Assembly (NCBI GenBank): GCA_021904315.1
Contig: CM038918.1
Location: 3,673,349-3,737,348 of the forward strand
DNA from: Sphagnum magellanicum
Lineage: Eukaryota > Streptophyta > Sphagnopsida > Sphagnales > Sphagnaceae
DNA length: 64,000 nt
Reading direction: 5' to 3'
Shown piece after piece: positions 12,509-25,000 of this stretch (the first letter of the stretch is position 1; each line of letters opens with the position of its first letter). Both the position numbers and the translations under genes were made by a program. Below the pieces are notes generated by a model. The model did not search any database. It worked only from the letters and a program-made list of their open reading frames with translations, and was not told the DNA's origin.

Positions 12509-13357
12509 TGTTGATTTATGAAAATGACTCGAATCACATTATATATGATGATACCACCAACTACACAATCCAAATAAATCACATTTTAGATTATAGTCCT
12601 AAAATTATTTAAAGCAAATAACAAAACAATGCAAAACTAAAAGTGTTTTGCAGTTGTGCATATTGATATTTTATGAATAATCATAATCCATAATCATTAA
12701 AATATCCAAATTCCATACAAGTGGTTTCTTAATGATATGTATAGTTGTAGGCTATATAATTATTTGGAAAATATTTTAATTAATTCTTATTAAATAGGAT
12801 TATTCATATGAAAAAAATCATAGGATTATCCATAACATTGTTTTTCCAAAAAAAATTAAAATTCATCAAAGACAAAATATATGTTTTGCATGTAATCATT
12901 TAATATGATTTCCTTCATTTTTTTTTTGTGTGATATATAATCCTTGAAAATGATATATATATTTTTGAAATTAATTCCAAATTGTTTACTTCACATTTGA
13001 AATTGTTTAATTTTTAAAAAAAAAAATTCATTCAATTATACTATATTTTTACTAAAATATGTGTATATGTGAGGTGACTTTTGTCCCTCTACCTCCAGTT
13101 CTACAAGGTGACTATGCTTGAAAGCACAAATGCTACCAATGAAGGACGAATGCGAATGTATGTCTAGTTATTAGGTTGCGTTCGTAGATGAAATTAATTA
13201 TTTTGCCTTCCAAGCGTCATTCACAATTTAACATTGATAGATTCGTTATTTAAATTCATACATTCCAAATCCTAGAACCTTATATCAAATTGTCATCCCT
13301 TTTAATGAACACTTATGGACTCAACACCTTCTTAAACTTGGCTACAACCAGCAAGCC
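12509..13357. other. AT-rich DNA without a gene
   Basis: AT-rich sequence upstream of the Helitron replicase start. It may include the Helitron 5' end, but I could not place it. I see no ORF, RNA or clear repeat unit. Confidence 0.5.
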
Positions 13358-13890
13358 TTTGAACTATTGTTTCTAACACATAGGTTGTCCAAATTTTGTT
13401 TGCTTTAGCTCTTTCGAAAGCTAATCACTAGGCGCACCTTCCCACCAAATATCAAGATCTGCAGTTAAATAACTAGGAAGTTATGCTACGAAACCCGAAA
13501 GGGTTTTGCAGAGGGAATTGGTCCAACTCGACTGCAGACCCCCAGTCACTTGGAGAATTGTTTCTCCCACATACGTTGTCCAAATCTAGCTTGCTATAGC
13601 TCTCTGGAAAGCTAACAACAAGGCGCATCTACGTACCAAATCTTAGGTTCTACAGCTAAATAACTAGGAAGTTATACTACGAAACCCGAGAGGTTTTTGC
13701 AAAGGAAATTGGTCCAACTCGACTGCAGACCCCCAGTCACTTGGAGAATTGTTTCTCCCACATAAGTTATCCAAATCTAGCTTGCTATAGCTCTCTGAAA
13801 AGCTAACAACATGGCGCATCTACCTACCAAATCCTAGGCTCTGCAGCTAAATAACTAGGAAATTATACTACGAAACCTGAGAGGTTTTTT
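13358..13890. repeat. Tandem array, 191-bp unit, about 2.8 copies
   Basis: The phrase CTACGAAACC recurs with its G at 13490, 13681 and 13872, exactly 191 bases apart. The unit also contains GGTCCAACTCGACTGCAGAC and GAATTGTTTCTCCCACATA. Copies differ by scattered substitutions. No continuous reading frame is conserved, so it looks like a short satellite-type array. Confidence 0.85.
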
Positions 13891-14120
13891 ATGAAGTTTC
13901 TCTAAATTCTAACCTTCCAACCTCATCATTCTTCACCCCCATTCCTTAAAACTATTACAAGATCTTCCCTCCACTCCTTTCTTTCTTCCCTCTCCTAAGT
14001 CTCCTCCCCATTTCCCTTCAAAAAGCTTGTGAAACAAGTATTCAAGGAAATTCTCCAAGGCAAAGAGAGAGCCCCCCAATCATCCGAGCCGCATTTCAAA
14101 GAGAAGGAGAAGGGAGGAGG

Positions 14121-14350
14121 GAGGATCCCATGCTTGGTGGTCAAAGGAGGATCCCATGCTTGGTGATCAATGAAGATCCTTTGCTTGGTGGTCAATGAAG
14201 ATCCCTTGCTGGTGGTCAATGAAGATCCCTTGTTTGGTGGTCACTGAAGATCCCTTGCTTGGTGGTCAATGAAGATCCCTTGCTTGGTGGTCAATGAAGA
14301 TCCCTTGCTTGGTGATCAATGAAGGATCCCATGCTTGGTGGTTAATGGGA
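14121..14350. repeat. Minisatellite, about 25-bp unit
   Basis: Roughly nine head-to-tail copies of GATCCCTTGCTTGGTGGTCA plus ATGAA, with minor variants (CCATG for CCTTG, GATCA for GGTCA). The open frame across it on the minus strand simply follows the repeat. Confidence 0.9.
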
Positions 14351-14602
14351 GGAGAAGAAGAAGGTTCCTTGCTACCTATTCCCACTTCCCCTTAAGCAAC
14401 TTTATTTTAACCTTCATTTTATTTTATTTTTTATCCTTTGACCTTAAATTTTTACTTTACCATGGTCCTAGGCCATCATTTACACCTCCTCTTCCTTTCC
14501 TCGGCCTATAAATCATGACCGCAAAACTTGATGTCACAAGTCCACCCCACCTCCATTGTCAATTCGATTTTGTTGAAGATCTTTCCTCTCTTCCTTGAAA
14601 GT

Positions 14603-15025
14603 ATGGTGTTGCGCATGGTCACATCCTACGGGCCCCAAGCCGCACAAGCGGATGCAGAACCGCTTTTGGAGTCATCTTTAGATCTAACCCTAACGTAGCG
14701 TCCTCGCGATGAAGAACCCGAACCTCGCGAAGTGCGCGCTCATCTCGAAGTTGAACCCCTTCGAGCTTGGTACTATCGTATTTCGCCAAACTCCCGCACC
14801 TTGGTGATCTTATTACAAGTTGACCCCGCTTCTAGTGACGAACTCGAAACTGTCTGCGAAGATTGTTATGAAACCGAAGACACTTCTATCTTCGCTTGGT
14901 CTTCAGTTCCCGGCGTTGGACACTATCGTTGGTTGCGCGGTCCAATTCGTCGACTACCTCCTAACAGCAAAGCAGACTACCTAGTTCGTACCATTCGACG
15001 CATTCTAGACTTCCTACAGTTATGA
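14603..15025 (+). pseudogene. Unrecognised coding-like frame with one internal stop
   Basis: From ATG 14603 the frame runs to TGA at 15023-15025 with a single TAG at 14696-14698. Downstream of that stop it is open for 109 codons, 98 of them from ATG 14732 including the stop. Composition is clearly richer in G+C than the surrounding AT-rich DNA, with many CG dinucleotides. The protein is acidic in the middle (SDELETVCEDCYETED) and basic near the end (RWLRGPIRRL). I recognise no family, membrane segment or signal peptide. It could be a fragment of a captured gene or of an element's ORF. Coding status is uncertain. Confidence 0.3.
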
Positions 15026-15640
15026 GCTAAAGCGTAGCTTAGGACTTGACATGTACTTGTAGCTCCTTGTTGAGATTGCTCATAATCTAAATAAACATTT
15101 CAGTCCTCATGAAACTCCTATTATCATTGGCACACTGTCACATCGTCTATTTAATCATTAAGCTGATTTGAATCAATCCTTCGTTCCTATGGGTTGAAAA
15201 TTGCTCTAGCTCTATTGGGCCTTTCACTAACCCCCTCACCCTACTTCCTAAATTCCCAGCGTTCTTGCTACTTGCCAACTACTAATACTAGACCAATGTT
15301 TTGTCGCACACCATGAACTCTGGTGTTTGTTTTTCTTTCCCCAGCCTTCTAGAGATTTCTCATCCCTACTTCCGCCAGTAAGGTTCCAAAACTATGGTTT
15401 ATCAACTCTTTGCTGCAGAAAAGAACTAACCCAACTAATATCGTTTTTCAGACAACTAAACCCCCCCTCACACCTTGTGCACACTCATCAACCCCTATTC
15501 TAACACAAAGTTGTTAAACCCCCCTAATAACTTCACCACACTCACATATTCCTAACCCAATTTTCAAATATTGAGACTACTAGCCATGGCCATGTTGGTA
15601 GAGCTCACAGTATATCATAATTATTAAACTAAATACGACA
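15026..15640. other. Non-coding stretch
   Basis: Pyrimidine-rich, C-run-containing DNA (several CCCCCC/CCCCT tracts near 15460-15530). I see no gene or repeat. Confidence 0.4.
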
Positions 15641-15659
15641 TTGACATTATTTTATTAAC

Positions 15660-17400
15660 TATCAATTTTTATTTAAGATGTGAAATTATTTGAAAATTAC
15701 ACTCAAATATTTTATTTTACTATCTATGTTTATGTTCATTTGCATATTCAATTTTGTAAGATTATTTTGATTTTATAAAAAGATTCAATGTTGTAAGATT
15801 TTAAGAATCTTATTTTCAAATATCAATACTAATTTTACTATTTTCAACCTTTATTTTTTTCGGTATATTAAAATAAATATCAATTACCACATGACATACT
15901 TTAATATAATACAACTATAATGATTTTCCATAACACATTTTCCTAAGTACTTTCAAACTTCATTAAAGCCTAAATGTATATTTTGCATGTATTCATTCAA
16001 TATAATCATTTTCATGTATTTGTTTAAGGTTCAGGGTATGATATTTAATGTTTTGATAATCATAGATTGTTTTTCAATCATTAATTACAAAAAATTTATT
16101 TCACATTTCGAAATGTTTAAAATTCATGTCCATAGTAAAACAATCATTCCATGGTTTTATAGTGTTATTGAGATTATGCATATTTCAAGAATATTAAACC
16201 AACAAAACACATTACATCATTTTATCAACTATCGGTTAATTTTTTCAAATATGTGAAATTACTTAAAAATTACATAAGCTTTTATTGTGGTCATTAATTT
16301 CCATCATTTTTGAAAAAGATAAATTCAATTATCATCTTTTGTAAATTTCATGTGTAAGGTTTTAAAATATTCACATTGAGTGGAAAGCAAATCCATGATA
16401 TAAATCATATAAATTGGACATAATGCATATTAATTTTAATGTTACATTTTAGAATTTTCAAACTTACACATTTAATTTGAAGATATATATTTATAAACTT
16501 TATGATGTTTTATCAAATGATTTTATGTTCAAAATTTAAACACATGTGCAACATTTTGAGAATATATGTAAACCTTAAATAATAACTTATATTGCAAATG
16601 AAAACGTCATAAATTATACAATACAAATTCCAAGTACATATGTGAAATTTTTGTTCATGCAATTGAATAAAAAAATTATAAAACAATCATTTTCCCAAAA
16701 AATTATTATTATTATTTTAATATATTTAAAGACGAAATTATTTGAAAATTACATTAAAATATTTTAATTAACTATTAACATTTAGGTTTTGCTTACATAT
16801 TCAATTTTATAGATATTTTTTATTTTATAAAAAAAATCAATGTTGTGGAAAAATTTTAAAATTTTATTTTCAAATGCCAATTGTAATTTTAGTATTTTCA
16901 ACCCTTTTTGGGGGCATTTATTAATATATTAATTAGTATCAATTATCACATGACATTCTTTAATATATTACAATCATGATGATTTTCCTTAACACCTTTT
17001 GTTATATAATTTCAAACTTCATCAATACCTAAATATATTTTTTGCATGTATTCATTAAATATTTGTGTTATGATATTTAATATTTTGAAAATCATAGATT
17101 GTTTTTTGGTCATTAAGTACAAATTTTTAATTTTATATTTCAAAATGTTTAAAACTCATGTCCATAATAAAATAAGCATTCCATTGTTTTTATATTGTTA
17201 TTCAAATTATGCACATTTCAAGATTATTAAACCAACATAAAAAATTAAAATCATTATATTATTGGTTTTTAAAAAAAAATGTGTGATATTATTTGAAAAT
17301 TACATAGCCTTATATTGTGGTCATTGATTTTCATCATTTTTCAAAAAGATAAATTCAATTATCATTTATAAACTTCATTTGCAAGGTTAAAAATATTAAA
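15660..17400. repeat. Two diverged direct repeats, period about 1059 bp, very AT-rich
   Basis: The block around TTTGCATGTATTCATT at 15982 is repeated at 17041. Flanking text aligns over about 700 bp on both sides (for example ATCACATGACATTCTTTAAT against ACCACATGACATACTTTAAT). The short ORFs at 15987 and 17046 are the same repeat seen twice, not genes. Confidence 0.8.
16440..16735. repeat. AT-rich repeat unit, isolated copy
   Basis: Contains CATGTGCAACATTTTGAG, ATGTAAACCTTAAATAATAA and CATAAATTATACAATACAA in the same order as the array at 18060-18960. It ends with the same TATTTTAATATATTTAAAGA tail. Confidence 0.7.
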
Positions 17401-18059
17401 ATTCATTTTGAATTTATTACACTAAAACTATATCATATCGATTTGTTTTCATACATTATTTTTGTAGTACGATTTTTAGAACTTTTTTTTTGATTTACAA
17501 AAATGATTATTTATTTAAAATATCTTATGTAATAGGTGAAATGAATGTATCATTTATTATAACTAATAATAAATGACCATTTATCACATTTGTACAAATT
17601 AAATTATAAGGTAGAAATCAAAGGAGGAATTGTTTTACTATTTAGAATATATTGGGACATTTGAATCTTGATAAATGCAGACATAACATAATTCTATGTA
17701 CTAAACATATATTGTTTGAATTAATATTTGATTGTTATGTATTGTTCTAGTTAATATGCTTGCATTTTGATATTTTAAAACATACAAATGTAAAAGACCT
17801 TGAATTGGATAACTATTTCTTTAATTATTAAATGTCAAGATGCACACATTTATACCCAATTATAGATATGTAATTGATATTTTGATGTAATTTATATTAG
17901 ATTTTTGAATATTGAAATGATACACTTAACTTTTTTAAATGACTTATAATATTTGTGCATATTTATATTTTTAAAATGGTATTACATGTATTTATTATAT
18001 TTGCGTAAATATATATTTTTTAAATTGCCAAAAATACAGAATTTAATTCGGGATTTGAA

Positions 18060-18960
18060 CCCATAAGAATTGCACATAGTGCATATTAGTTTCAATATTA
18101 CATTCTAGTATTTTCAAACCTGCACCTTTAATTTGAAGATAGATATATATATATATATATATCAATCAATTTTGTCATTATTTATTGTGATGCACATATT
18201 TTTATTTTTATTGATTTTATGTTCAAAGTTGAAACACATGTCCAACAATTTGAAACTATGTGTAAACCCTAAAGAATATATTTTTTAATATCAATAATGA
18301 TGATGCCATAAATTGTACAATGCAAATTCCAAGTACATATAAAAAATTTGTGTTCATGGAATTCAATAAAAAATGTTATAATTCAAATTTGCACATTTAA
18401 TTTGATTTTGTCATTTTGTATTTTGATGTTTATATTTATATTTTAATTGATTTTAAGTTTAAACACATGTGCAGCAATTTGGAAATATATGTAAACCCTA
18501 AATAAAAAACTTGTGTTATATTGAAAATGATGATAACATAAATTGTACAATCAATTTCCAAGTACATATGGAAAATTTATGTTCACACAATTCAATAAAA
18601 AATTATAATTCACATATAATTTGGAGATATATATATATATACACACACACATTATGATGTTTTATCAATTGATTTTGTCATATTATATTTTGATGTTTAT
18701 ATTTATATTTTTATTGATTTTATGTTCAAAGTTCAAACGCATGTGCTACAATTTGAAAATATATGTAAACCTTAAAAAATAACTTGTGTTATATCAAAAA
18801 TGGAGATGTCGTAAATTGTACAATGCAAATTTCAAATACAAATTGGATAAAATTATGTTCACACAATTCAATAAAAAGTGTTATAAAATAATTATATTTT
18901 CAACAAATTATTGATAATATTTTAATATATTTGAAGATGTATAATGATGATGCATATTAG
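18060..18960. repeat. Three tandem diverged AT-rich units of about 220-300 bp
   Basis: The marker TAAATTGTACAAT occurs near 18310, 18540 and 18812. Each is preceded by a TGTAAACC segment and followed by a TTCA-ATTCAATAAAAA segment. TA and CA microsatellites (about 18142-18163 and 18632-18650) sit between units. The array contains no gene. Confidence 0.75.
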
Positions 18961-19815
18961 GTTTCATGCATGTAAATTTTTTCTTTCCATCAATTTAGAA
19001 TTTTTACTATATGTAATTTTGAAATTTGAATTATTTAATTACTGAAAATTGTGATATATTTACATTATAATTTTACAAATTCTTAAATTTGGAATGTAAA
19101 ATATTTTTTCAATCACAAAAATTATTATTGTTACCAATTTCACATTTTTAATCGACATGTTGCAAATAATAAAATTTCATCCCAAAAATATACATATAAT
19201 TTAAATCAATATTTTATTTATTATATTCAAGTCTAAAATGTTTATGTTTAGTATGTTTAGAATGTTTTTTATATGAAAAAATTATTATTGTTATTATCAA
19301 TTTCAAATCTTTATTATACATATCTAAAATAATTTGTCCCATAAATATACATATAATTTACATAAATTTTTATTTTATTATGTTTAATTATATTCCTTGC
19401 ATTTATTCCTTGTCAATCAATGTTGTATATATTTTTTGATTTTTGAACTTTATTTCCAAAGGTTTAATATGAAGTGATTATTTTAGCTACAAATGTATTA
19501 AAAATTTAAATGTTCAACATAATGATATTGCAATTTTGTATAATAATTTGAGTTTTTTTCAAACGTTTTTAAAGCCAAAAATGTTTGATTTTTTTTTGTA
19601 TCAAACATATAATTTTTTCTAAAAAAAAACATTTTTACAATTGCTTTTTTGGTCAATTTTTCTTCTTTTTTTCTCAAATTTAGTGTTATGAAAAATCTGG
19701 TAGAAATTTTTTCAAAATTTGAAAAATTAGTTATGTTTTTACCATAAAATAAAGCACAATGCCAAAAGAATTTTTAGTGAACATCAGTGAAACTTACTCA
19801 TGAAAAGGAAACCCA
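18961..19815. other. Very AT-rich DNA, no gene
   Basis: Homopolymeric A and T runs throughout. I see no ORF, RNA or clear repeat boundary. Confidence 0.5.
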
Positions 19816-19819
19816 TTTA

Positions 19820-20085
19820 TCCACCCATGAATAACATAATCTTAAATGTGCTCCAAAAATCTTCCAAAATTCACTCTATAGTTCCAAAATTTACTTTAAA
19901 ATGATACCGCCTTTCAAGAGGCAACTACCACTATGAACAAAGGAAATGTAATCAATACTCCCACCCACTAATAAGATAATTTCAAATGTGGCTTAAACAT
20001 ATTCAAAAGTTCACTCTATGGTTTCCAGAATCTATTATCAACTAACAGGCTTTCTTTCAAGGGGCAACTATTTGGTATGTGGTTC
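19820..20085. repeat. Direct repeat pair, period about 150 bp
   Basis: CCACCCATGAATAACATAAT at 19821 recurs as CCACCCACTAATAAGATAAT at 19971. Both are followed by TTCACTCTATRGTT and then CTTTCAAGRGGCAACTA. Two copies only. Confidence 0.7.
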
Positions 20086-21730
20086 TGTCAAATGATTATG
20101 GTTGCATAAGAATTTTGAATGATTACCATGGCAGGGTATTAAAGGAAGTGCCTAGGTATGGTTCTAGTAATAACCATTGCAGTTGTTGTAGTAGGTACCA
20201 TTTAATTCAGAAATGCAATAATATTTCAAGATTTTCCTTCAAACTTCTTGATGGTATATTGATTGGAAAATAAGTAAATAAAACCTCATCACTGGACTAA
20301 GCTAGATACGACTCTTATCAACTCCCAATAGATCAAAGGACTTGAATCGAATCTTAAATTTGTTCAAAAGACTGAAAGTGATTTACAAACCCAAAAAATA
20401 AATGATCATGATCACATGCTAAAAGGAAAACATTTGACAAATTATCTAGAAAGAAGGAGGACAAAAACAAGGACAAATGGGTGGAGTTTTATCACAAGTG
20501 TCACATTCAAAAAATGAGCATATGTCTCATGCTCATTTATAGTTTCTAGTTTCTTAAACCTTTTCGACTTCTAATTTTTTAGTAGATTCAAAACACCATA
20601 AGACATATAATAATTTCTAGATGTAACACCCTAAAAAAGCTTTTTGTGAATTTAAGAATATGAAAAGAATTAAACACCCTATGGCTTTCTAATATCCATT
20701 TCAATGTGTATAAAAGAATAACAAACATAACAAATAACTAACTTAAATTTTGTTTTTTGTAATCATGGCTTCAAGTTCCTCAAGTAGATTTGATTATGTA
20801 TTCTAAAATCTGATAGCAAAATTTGCATTTCAATTTTTTATGTTAGCAATAAACAAAGCATCAATAACGTAAGAAAAAAACAATGGTGTGTTACCACAGG
20901 CCAAGAAACACTTTTGAACAACTGTAGATGTTGAGATTTCCAAAACAAATGATCATTTCAAAACTACAGACAATTGAAAGAGTTGATAGATAAATAGGTG
21001 CAGAAAAAGACAATATTTATCTTAACACACAATAACTACTTGCCATGCCGAGGTATTCTACATACAAAGGGCCAATCGTAAGTTTGGACCAAACTGTTTG
21101 ATATTGATGTTAACACCAATAGAGATATAATAGATTATGATTCATCAAACTAAGAGGTTACAATTTAAATTATACAAATATGAAGGATTGAAGGACTCAC
21201 TTCCTAGCTAGTGTTAACTTCAAAGGTTGTGCTAATTTAAGCTGATCATTGTTATACACCATTTTGCACTCACACACTAAGCACAGTTAACTTTCATATC
21301 TAGGTGGACAACAAGTTAGGAAGACACTAATATCTTCAAATATAATGTTAAACAATATAGAACCCAATTTAACAAGATAGTTGTAAGTATAATAGCTACT
21401 TTCCATGTATATTTCAATTCAACAACAAGTGTTAGGTCTGACATCCAAATAGCATGAAATTGCATGCATTCCTAGTTTGAACCTAATCCTTTGTAAATAA
21501 AGATCCACCAAACTATGCAATGATGTAAAAATTAAAAATTTAGCTCCCTCATCAAAAAATGTCCATATACAAATGCAAAAACTTATTGTGTAATTTAGAG
21601 TTCAACTTGAAACTAACCACATAAAAGGGGACAATGTCAATGTTCCATATAATTAATCACTTGTGATCAAACAAGTCATCTACAATTGCTAACAATTTTT
21701 GGAAAAATTTTAAATCATGCTTTTATTTTC
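20086..21730. other. About 1.6 kb with no supported gene
   Basis: AT-rich DNA with short open frames only. It could be intronic or 5' flank relative to the coding-like stretch that follows, but I see no exon I can defend. Confidence 0.4.
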
Positions 21731-22369
21731 ATGGATGTTTTGAATGTCAACTACGACCAAAATGACATTCATTTCAATAAACAAGATGCATATAATCTCA
21801 TTCGTCAAAAATTATAATCTACTTACAAAGGAACTTTGAGTCCATACCACCTCAAACGTATGTACTTTGAGTTTGACAAAAATAATGATATGGCATTTTA
21901 CCTTTCTTTGTCCTACCAAGCCATGGAAAATGTTCAAGAGTTGAATGTAGTTGTGAAAGATGAATCTCCATCCTTGCCCTTTGCTATCTCTCCTCAAAAG
22001 GTGGAATCTCCTACAAAAAAATCAATGATTAACCAACAAGTTTCATTAGCAAATCAAGTGCTCAAAAACCCAAAAGCTGACAATGCTTAACATGTTCCAA
22101 AAATAGTTGAGCTTGATGATTTTGACATTGAAGAAACGGAAGTTACAAATAGACAACCTTTGAAACGTTTGAAGAAAACATTGCTTTCACCTGAAGCATT
22201 TAAAGAAGAGAACAAATAAGGTACTGAAACTCACGAAGAGGACAGCCAAACCAGTCCAAAGAAAAACCATGGTTCACCTCTTGGATCAAAGAACAACAAA
22301 AAAAATCCAACTGTCAATAATGTTGTTCAGAAATGCAATGTGCCTTTAAAAAAGGGGAAAACTTCTTGA
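21731..22369 (+). pseudogene. Unrecognised coding-like remnant with basic C-terminal tail
   Basis: From ATG 21731 one frame gives MDVLNVNYDQNDIHF and continues through stops into 21836-22090 (YHLKRMYFEFDKNNDMAFYL). After another stop it keeps coding-like text to about 22369, with Lys-rich, nuclear-signal-like stretches (NRQPLKRLKK, GSKNNKKNP). There are at least three in-frame stops. I do not recognise the family. The Ser/Pro/Lys-rich tail suggests a nuclear protein or the tail of a transposon-encoded one. The codon-like periodicity is my impression, not a computation. Confidence 0.35.
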
Positions 22370-23300
22370 ATAACATACAAGAGCATTTTGTGTATAACAT
22401 TACATGTGAAAAAAATAACAATTATACATTGGGTAGAGTATCAATCCATACAAACACATGCGAAAATCACCCAAGGAAATGAAACATGACATTGTTATGA
22501 ACAAAAAAATCAATCTAACATTTAAGTTGGATATTTTGTATTCAAATATGCATAAGTACAAGGTTGATAGAATGAAAACCATTACATTCAATATTTTGAT
22601 AGTACCTCTAGTACAGGCTATAGTAACCTTAAAGGAAAACCTACATCATACAAAAAATATTGGTATTTAAAAAGGAACAATATGATATGTAAATGTTGAA
22701 GTCATATGTTACAATTTTCAAATCACAAGAGAAAAAATCTAGCTTTCATTGTATCCTCTGCATTATTCTTGATAGGGACATCAGGTATCCAATGTCCAGC
22801 ATCTGTACATCCAACCATTCACACAAACCATCCATGTTTAGATCCTTGGTGACAAACATATGTGTTCATGCCCATCACATAATGACTGTTAAACTGGTAG
22901 AGGTCAAGCATAATGAAAGTCACACATCTCTTAAGCCTACTCTGTTCTGTCAAATTGTTTTCACCTACTTTAAGCATTCAAAGCATTGAGATGTATCCAT
23001 ATTTTGAGGGTATCAGATTCTTCACCGATACCCTGCCATATAGGTGTATATTCTACTCACATTGAAAAGCAAGATTCCACATTCATCCTTCCTGTTGCTT
23101 AAACATAACAACCCAACTCAACATCTCATATTCCTAATGGCTTTGCTTGTTTATGAAAAGCATGCATTTACATCAATAAGCTGTGAATTCATCTTAAGTT
23201 AAGCCACCAAGCCTGCTCAACTACAAGTAATTACATGTAGTTACCACATTGTGAAAGTGCAGTACCACTTGGGAAGGTTTCCACTGGATGAAGTACTGTG
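22370..23300. other. No supported gene
   Basis: Short overlapping ORFs on both strands with no family signature. Probably intergenic DNA or intron flanking the minus-strand VPS13-like remnant. Confidence 0.4.
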
Positions 23301-23304
23301 TGCA

Positions 23305-23930
23305 CATGTCCATGACTCACAATTACCTCATTTTCAACAGGCCATATACTCAGCTCTTCATTTCCATATCCCAGAGTTGAGCTATCCCAAATATTGTGAG
23401 CTGTGAAATTGAGACGTGTTACAAAATGACACCCACTCCTCCATGCCTTTCCACTTCGTGATCTGTCCCCGCTCCTGAAACCGAAGTGGTTTGGCAAAAA
23501 GGCCCCTTTTATTGTGTGATTCAACACTAATCCAATACTTGGTAGTTCATAACTACAAGCCAAAAAAGTCACTACAAAATTTTTACTTCTTTTGTTCAAC
23601 ATTGTGGTAACAATATTACGATGCTGCAATCTACAACAAACTTGCAAACCTTGAAAGAACTCCAAAGCATTGAACCTTCTTTGAAGTATAACCACAACCC
23701 AACACAAAAAAAATACAACAAAAAGGCATCAGATACAAAAAAGAAAAGAACAGAAAAATGGTAACCCTCGAACAGCCAAACACCCAATATTGCACATCCT
23801 GGGGGAACAATTGGGTGCCAGATTGAGACTCCATCTTTTGAGCCACTGCCCTTATCCCACCAAATCAGTTTGAATCTGGCCACCTTTTCATAACTTCGTC
23901 CAGAAGAAAGTCCCTGTGCAACAACCACCC
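23305..23930 (-). pseudogene. VPS13-like (VPS62/DUF946-type repeat) gene fragment
   Basis: On the minus strand, 23905-23770 gives RFKLIWWDKGSGSKDGVSIW followed by HPIVPPGCAILG. This is the Trp-rich repeat typical of plant VPS13 and DUF946 proteins (lipid-transfer proteins at membrane contact sites). After an apparent intron, 23490-23305 gives NIWDSSTLGYGNEEL and SIWPVENEVIV, the later part of the same domain. Nothing upstream or downstream completes the very long parent protein, so this is a small captured or left-over piece. It lies in the same orientation as the Pol IV/V-like pieces just upstream. The family call is from motif memory. Confidence 0.5.
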
Positions 23931-24239
23931 CAGACTAATTATTTCCAAAACTGATGTAACAAAGTTTTATTGTTTTCCTGGAAAACCAACCTCCAAAGTC
24001 ATTGGTTCCAAACGTACAACTCCAAGCTCATCCTTGCCACTCACAAGTATTTCTATATTGATGTGTAAAATGTCCAACTCAAGGAAACTGGTCTCAATCA
24101 AAACAACCAACAACAACAAATAGATGTGGAATCTATTTGCAATTGGCTGCTGGAACATTTTTATCTTCAAACAAGTGCTGAAAAGATTGCATAATGAATG
24201 AAGAGATGAGAGAGACAGAGAGAGATTGATCTTTACTTG

Positions 24240-25000
24240 GTGCTGTGACTACATCTGGCCATGATGTTGATGGGCTTCATCAGTGACAAATCTATCTTGG
24301 GAGAGGGTTGTCCTTCAATCTCCGACTGTGTGAAGAGCTTGTCCACATCTGTCACCCAATCCTTCAGTTTCACCAACACTTGGAACTCTGAATCTTGCAA
24401 CATACCATTAGAACTTTGGTAACCACAGATGGGGTATCTTGTGCCTTGACACATGTACAACTGGGTGGTACAAGCAGGCACATAAGGATCAATGCCTCTG
24501 GTCGTGCAACAAAATTGTGCATGCCAAGTTTTTCTTTGACTTTGTGTGGAATGCATCGCAGGATCTTCAAGGCCTGCACATCAAGTAGCATCTGAAAACA
24601 AGTCATGTTGCACTAAGTGTTTGAGGTATTCCTGACAGCTATACAAGTCATGCAAGGACTCTAGCCAAACTTGCAGCAGCACACTGTAACTAATCTAACA
24701 AGGTCATTACAGCTGTCAAAGTCAACATTTAAGATCACCAAGTATTGGATGTAAAACAAGAACTGTTGTAAGAGGGCCATAAGACAGAGCCACTATGCAA
24801 TCAGCTTGATGCCAATAACATCTCTGCAGTTAGAATTTCAGAAATCCACTCTGTGGACTCCATGCAACAGAACACATAAAATCTCTTCCAACATTCTTGA
24901 AAGATTGAGTCCTCCACCAGCCAAATATCTCAGGCGACATTATTTCAACTTTGAATGTTTCTTACTCCACAATACTTGCAGCCATCTTCAATGGCCTCAG
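24240..25000 (-). pseudogene. RNA polymerase IV/V largest-subunit-like gene fragment
   Basis: The clearest exon is 24591-24406: AG before it, GT after it, 62 full codons. It reads ALKILRCIPHKVKEKLGMHN then FVARPEALILMCLLVPPSC, the clamp-region pattern in which the largest subunit carries R-P-E-x-L-I-L followed by V/I-P-P-x-C. The Pol IV/V versions match better than Pol II as I remember them. Upstream on the same strand, about 24990-24950, EAIEDGCKYCG before a GTAAG donor fits the preceding zinc-binding Cys pair. Downstream, 24378-24240 is open (VKLKDWVTDVDKLF) and could be the next exon, but its frame does not join cleanly. The parent enzyme acts in RNA-directed DNA methylation. Only a fragment is present here. 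Confidence 0.55.

Noticed and set aside
15987-17240. Two similar Ile/Phe-rich ORFs that could be a gene pair
   Set aside because: They are the same AT-rich DNA repeat seen twice, 1059 bp apart. Frames are not conserved beyond what the DNA similarity gives.
20455-20530. WVEFYHKCHIQK text reminiscent of a retroelement zinc knuckle
   Set aside because: Lacks the full set of Cys/His spacings, and no flanking retroelement domains are present.
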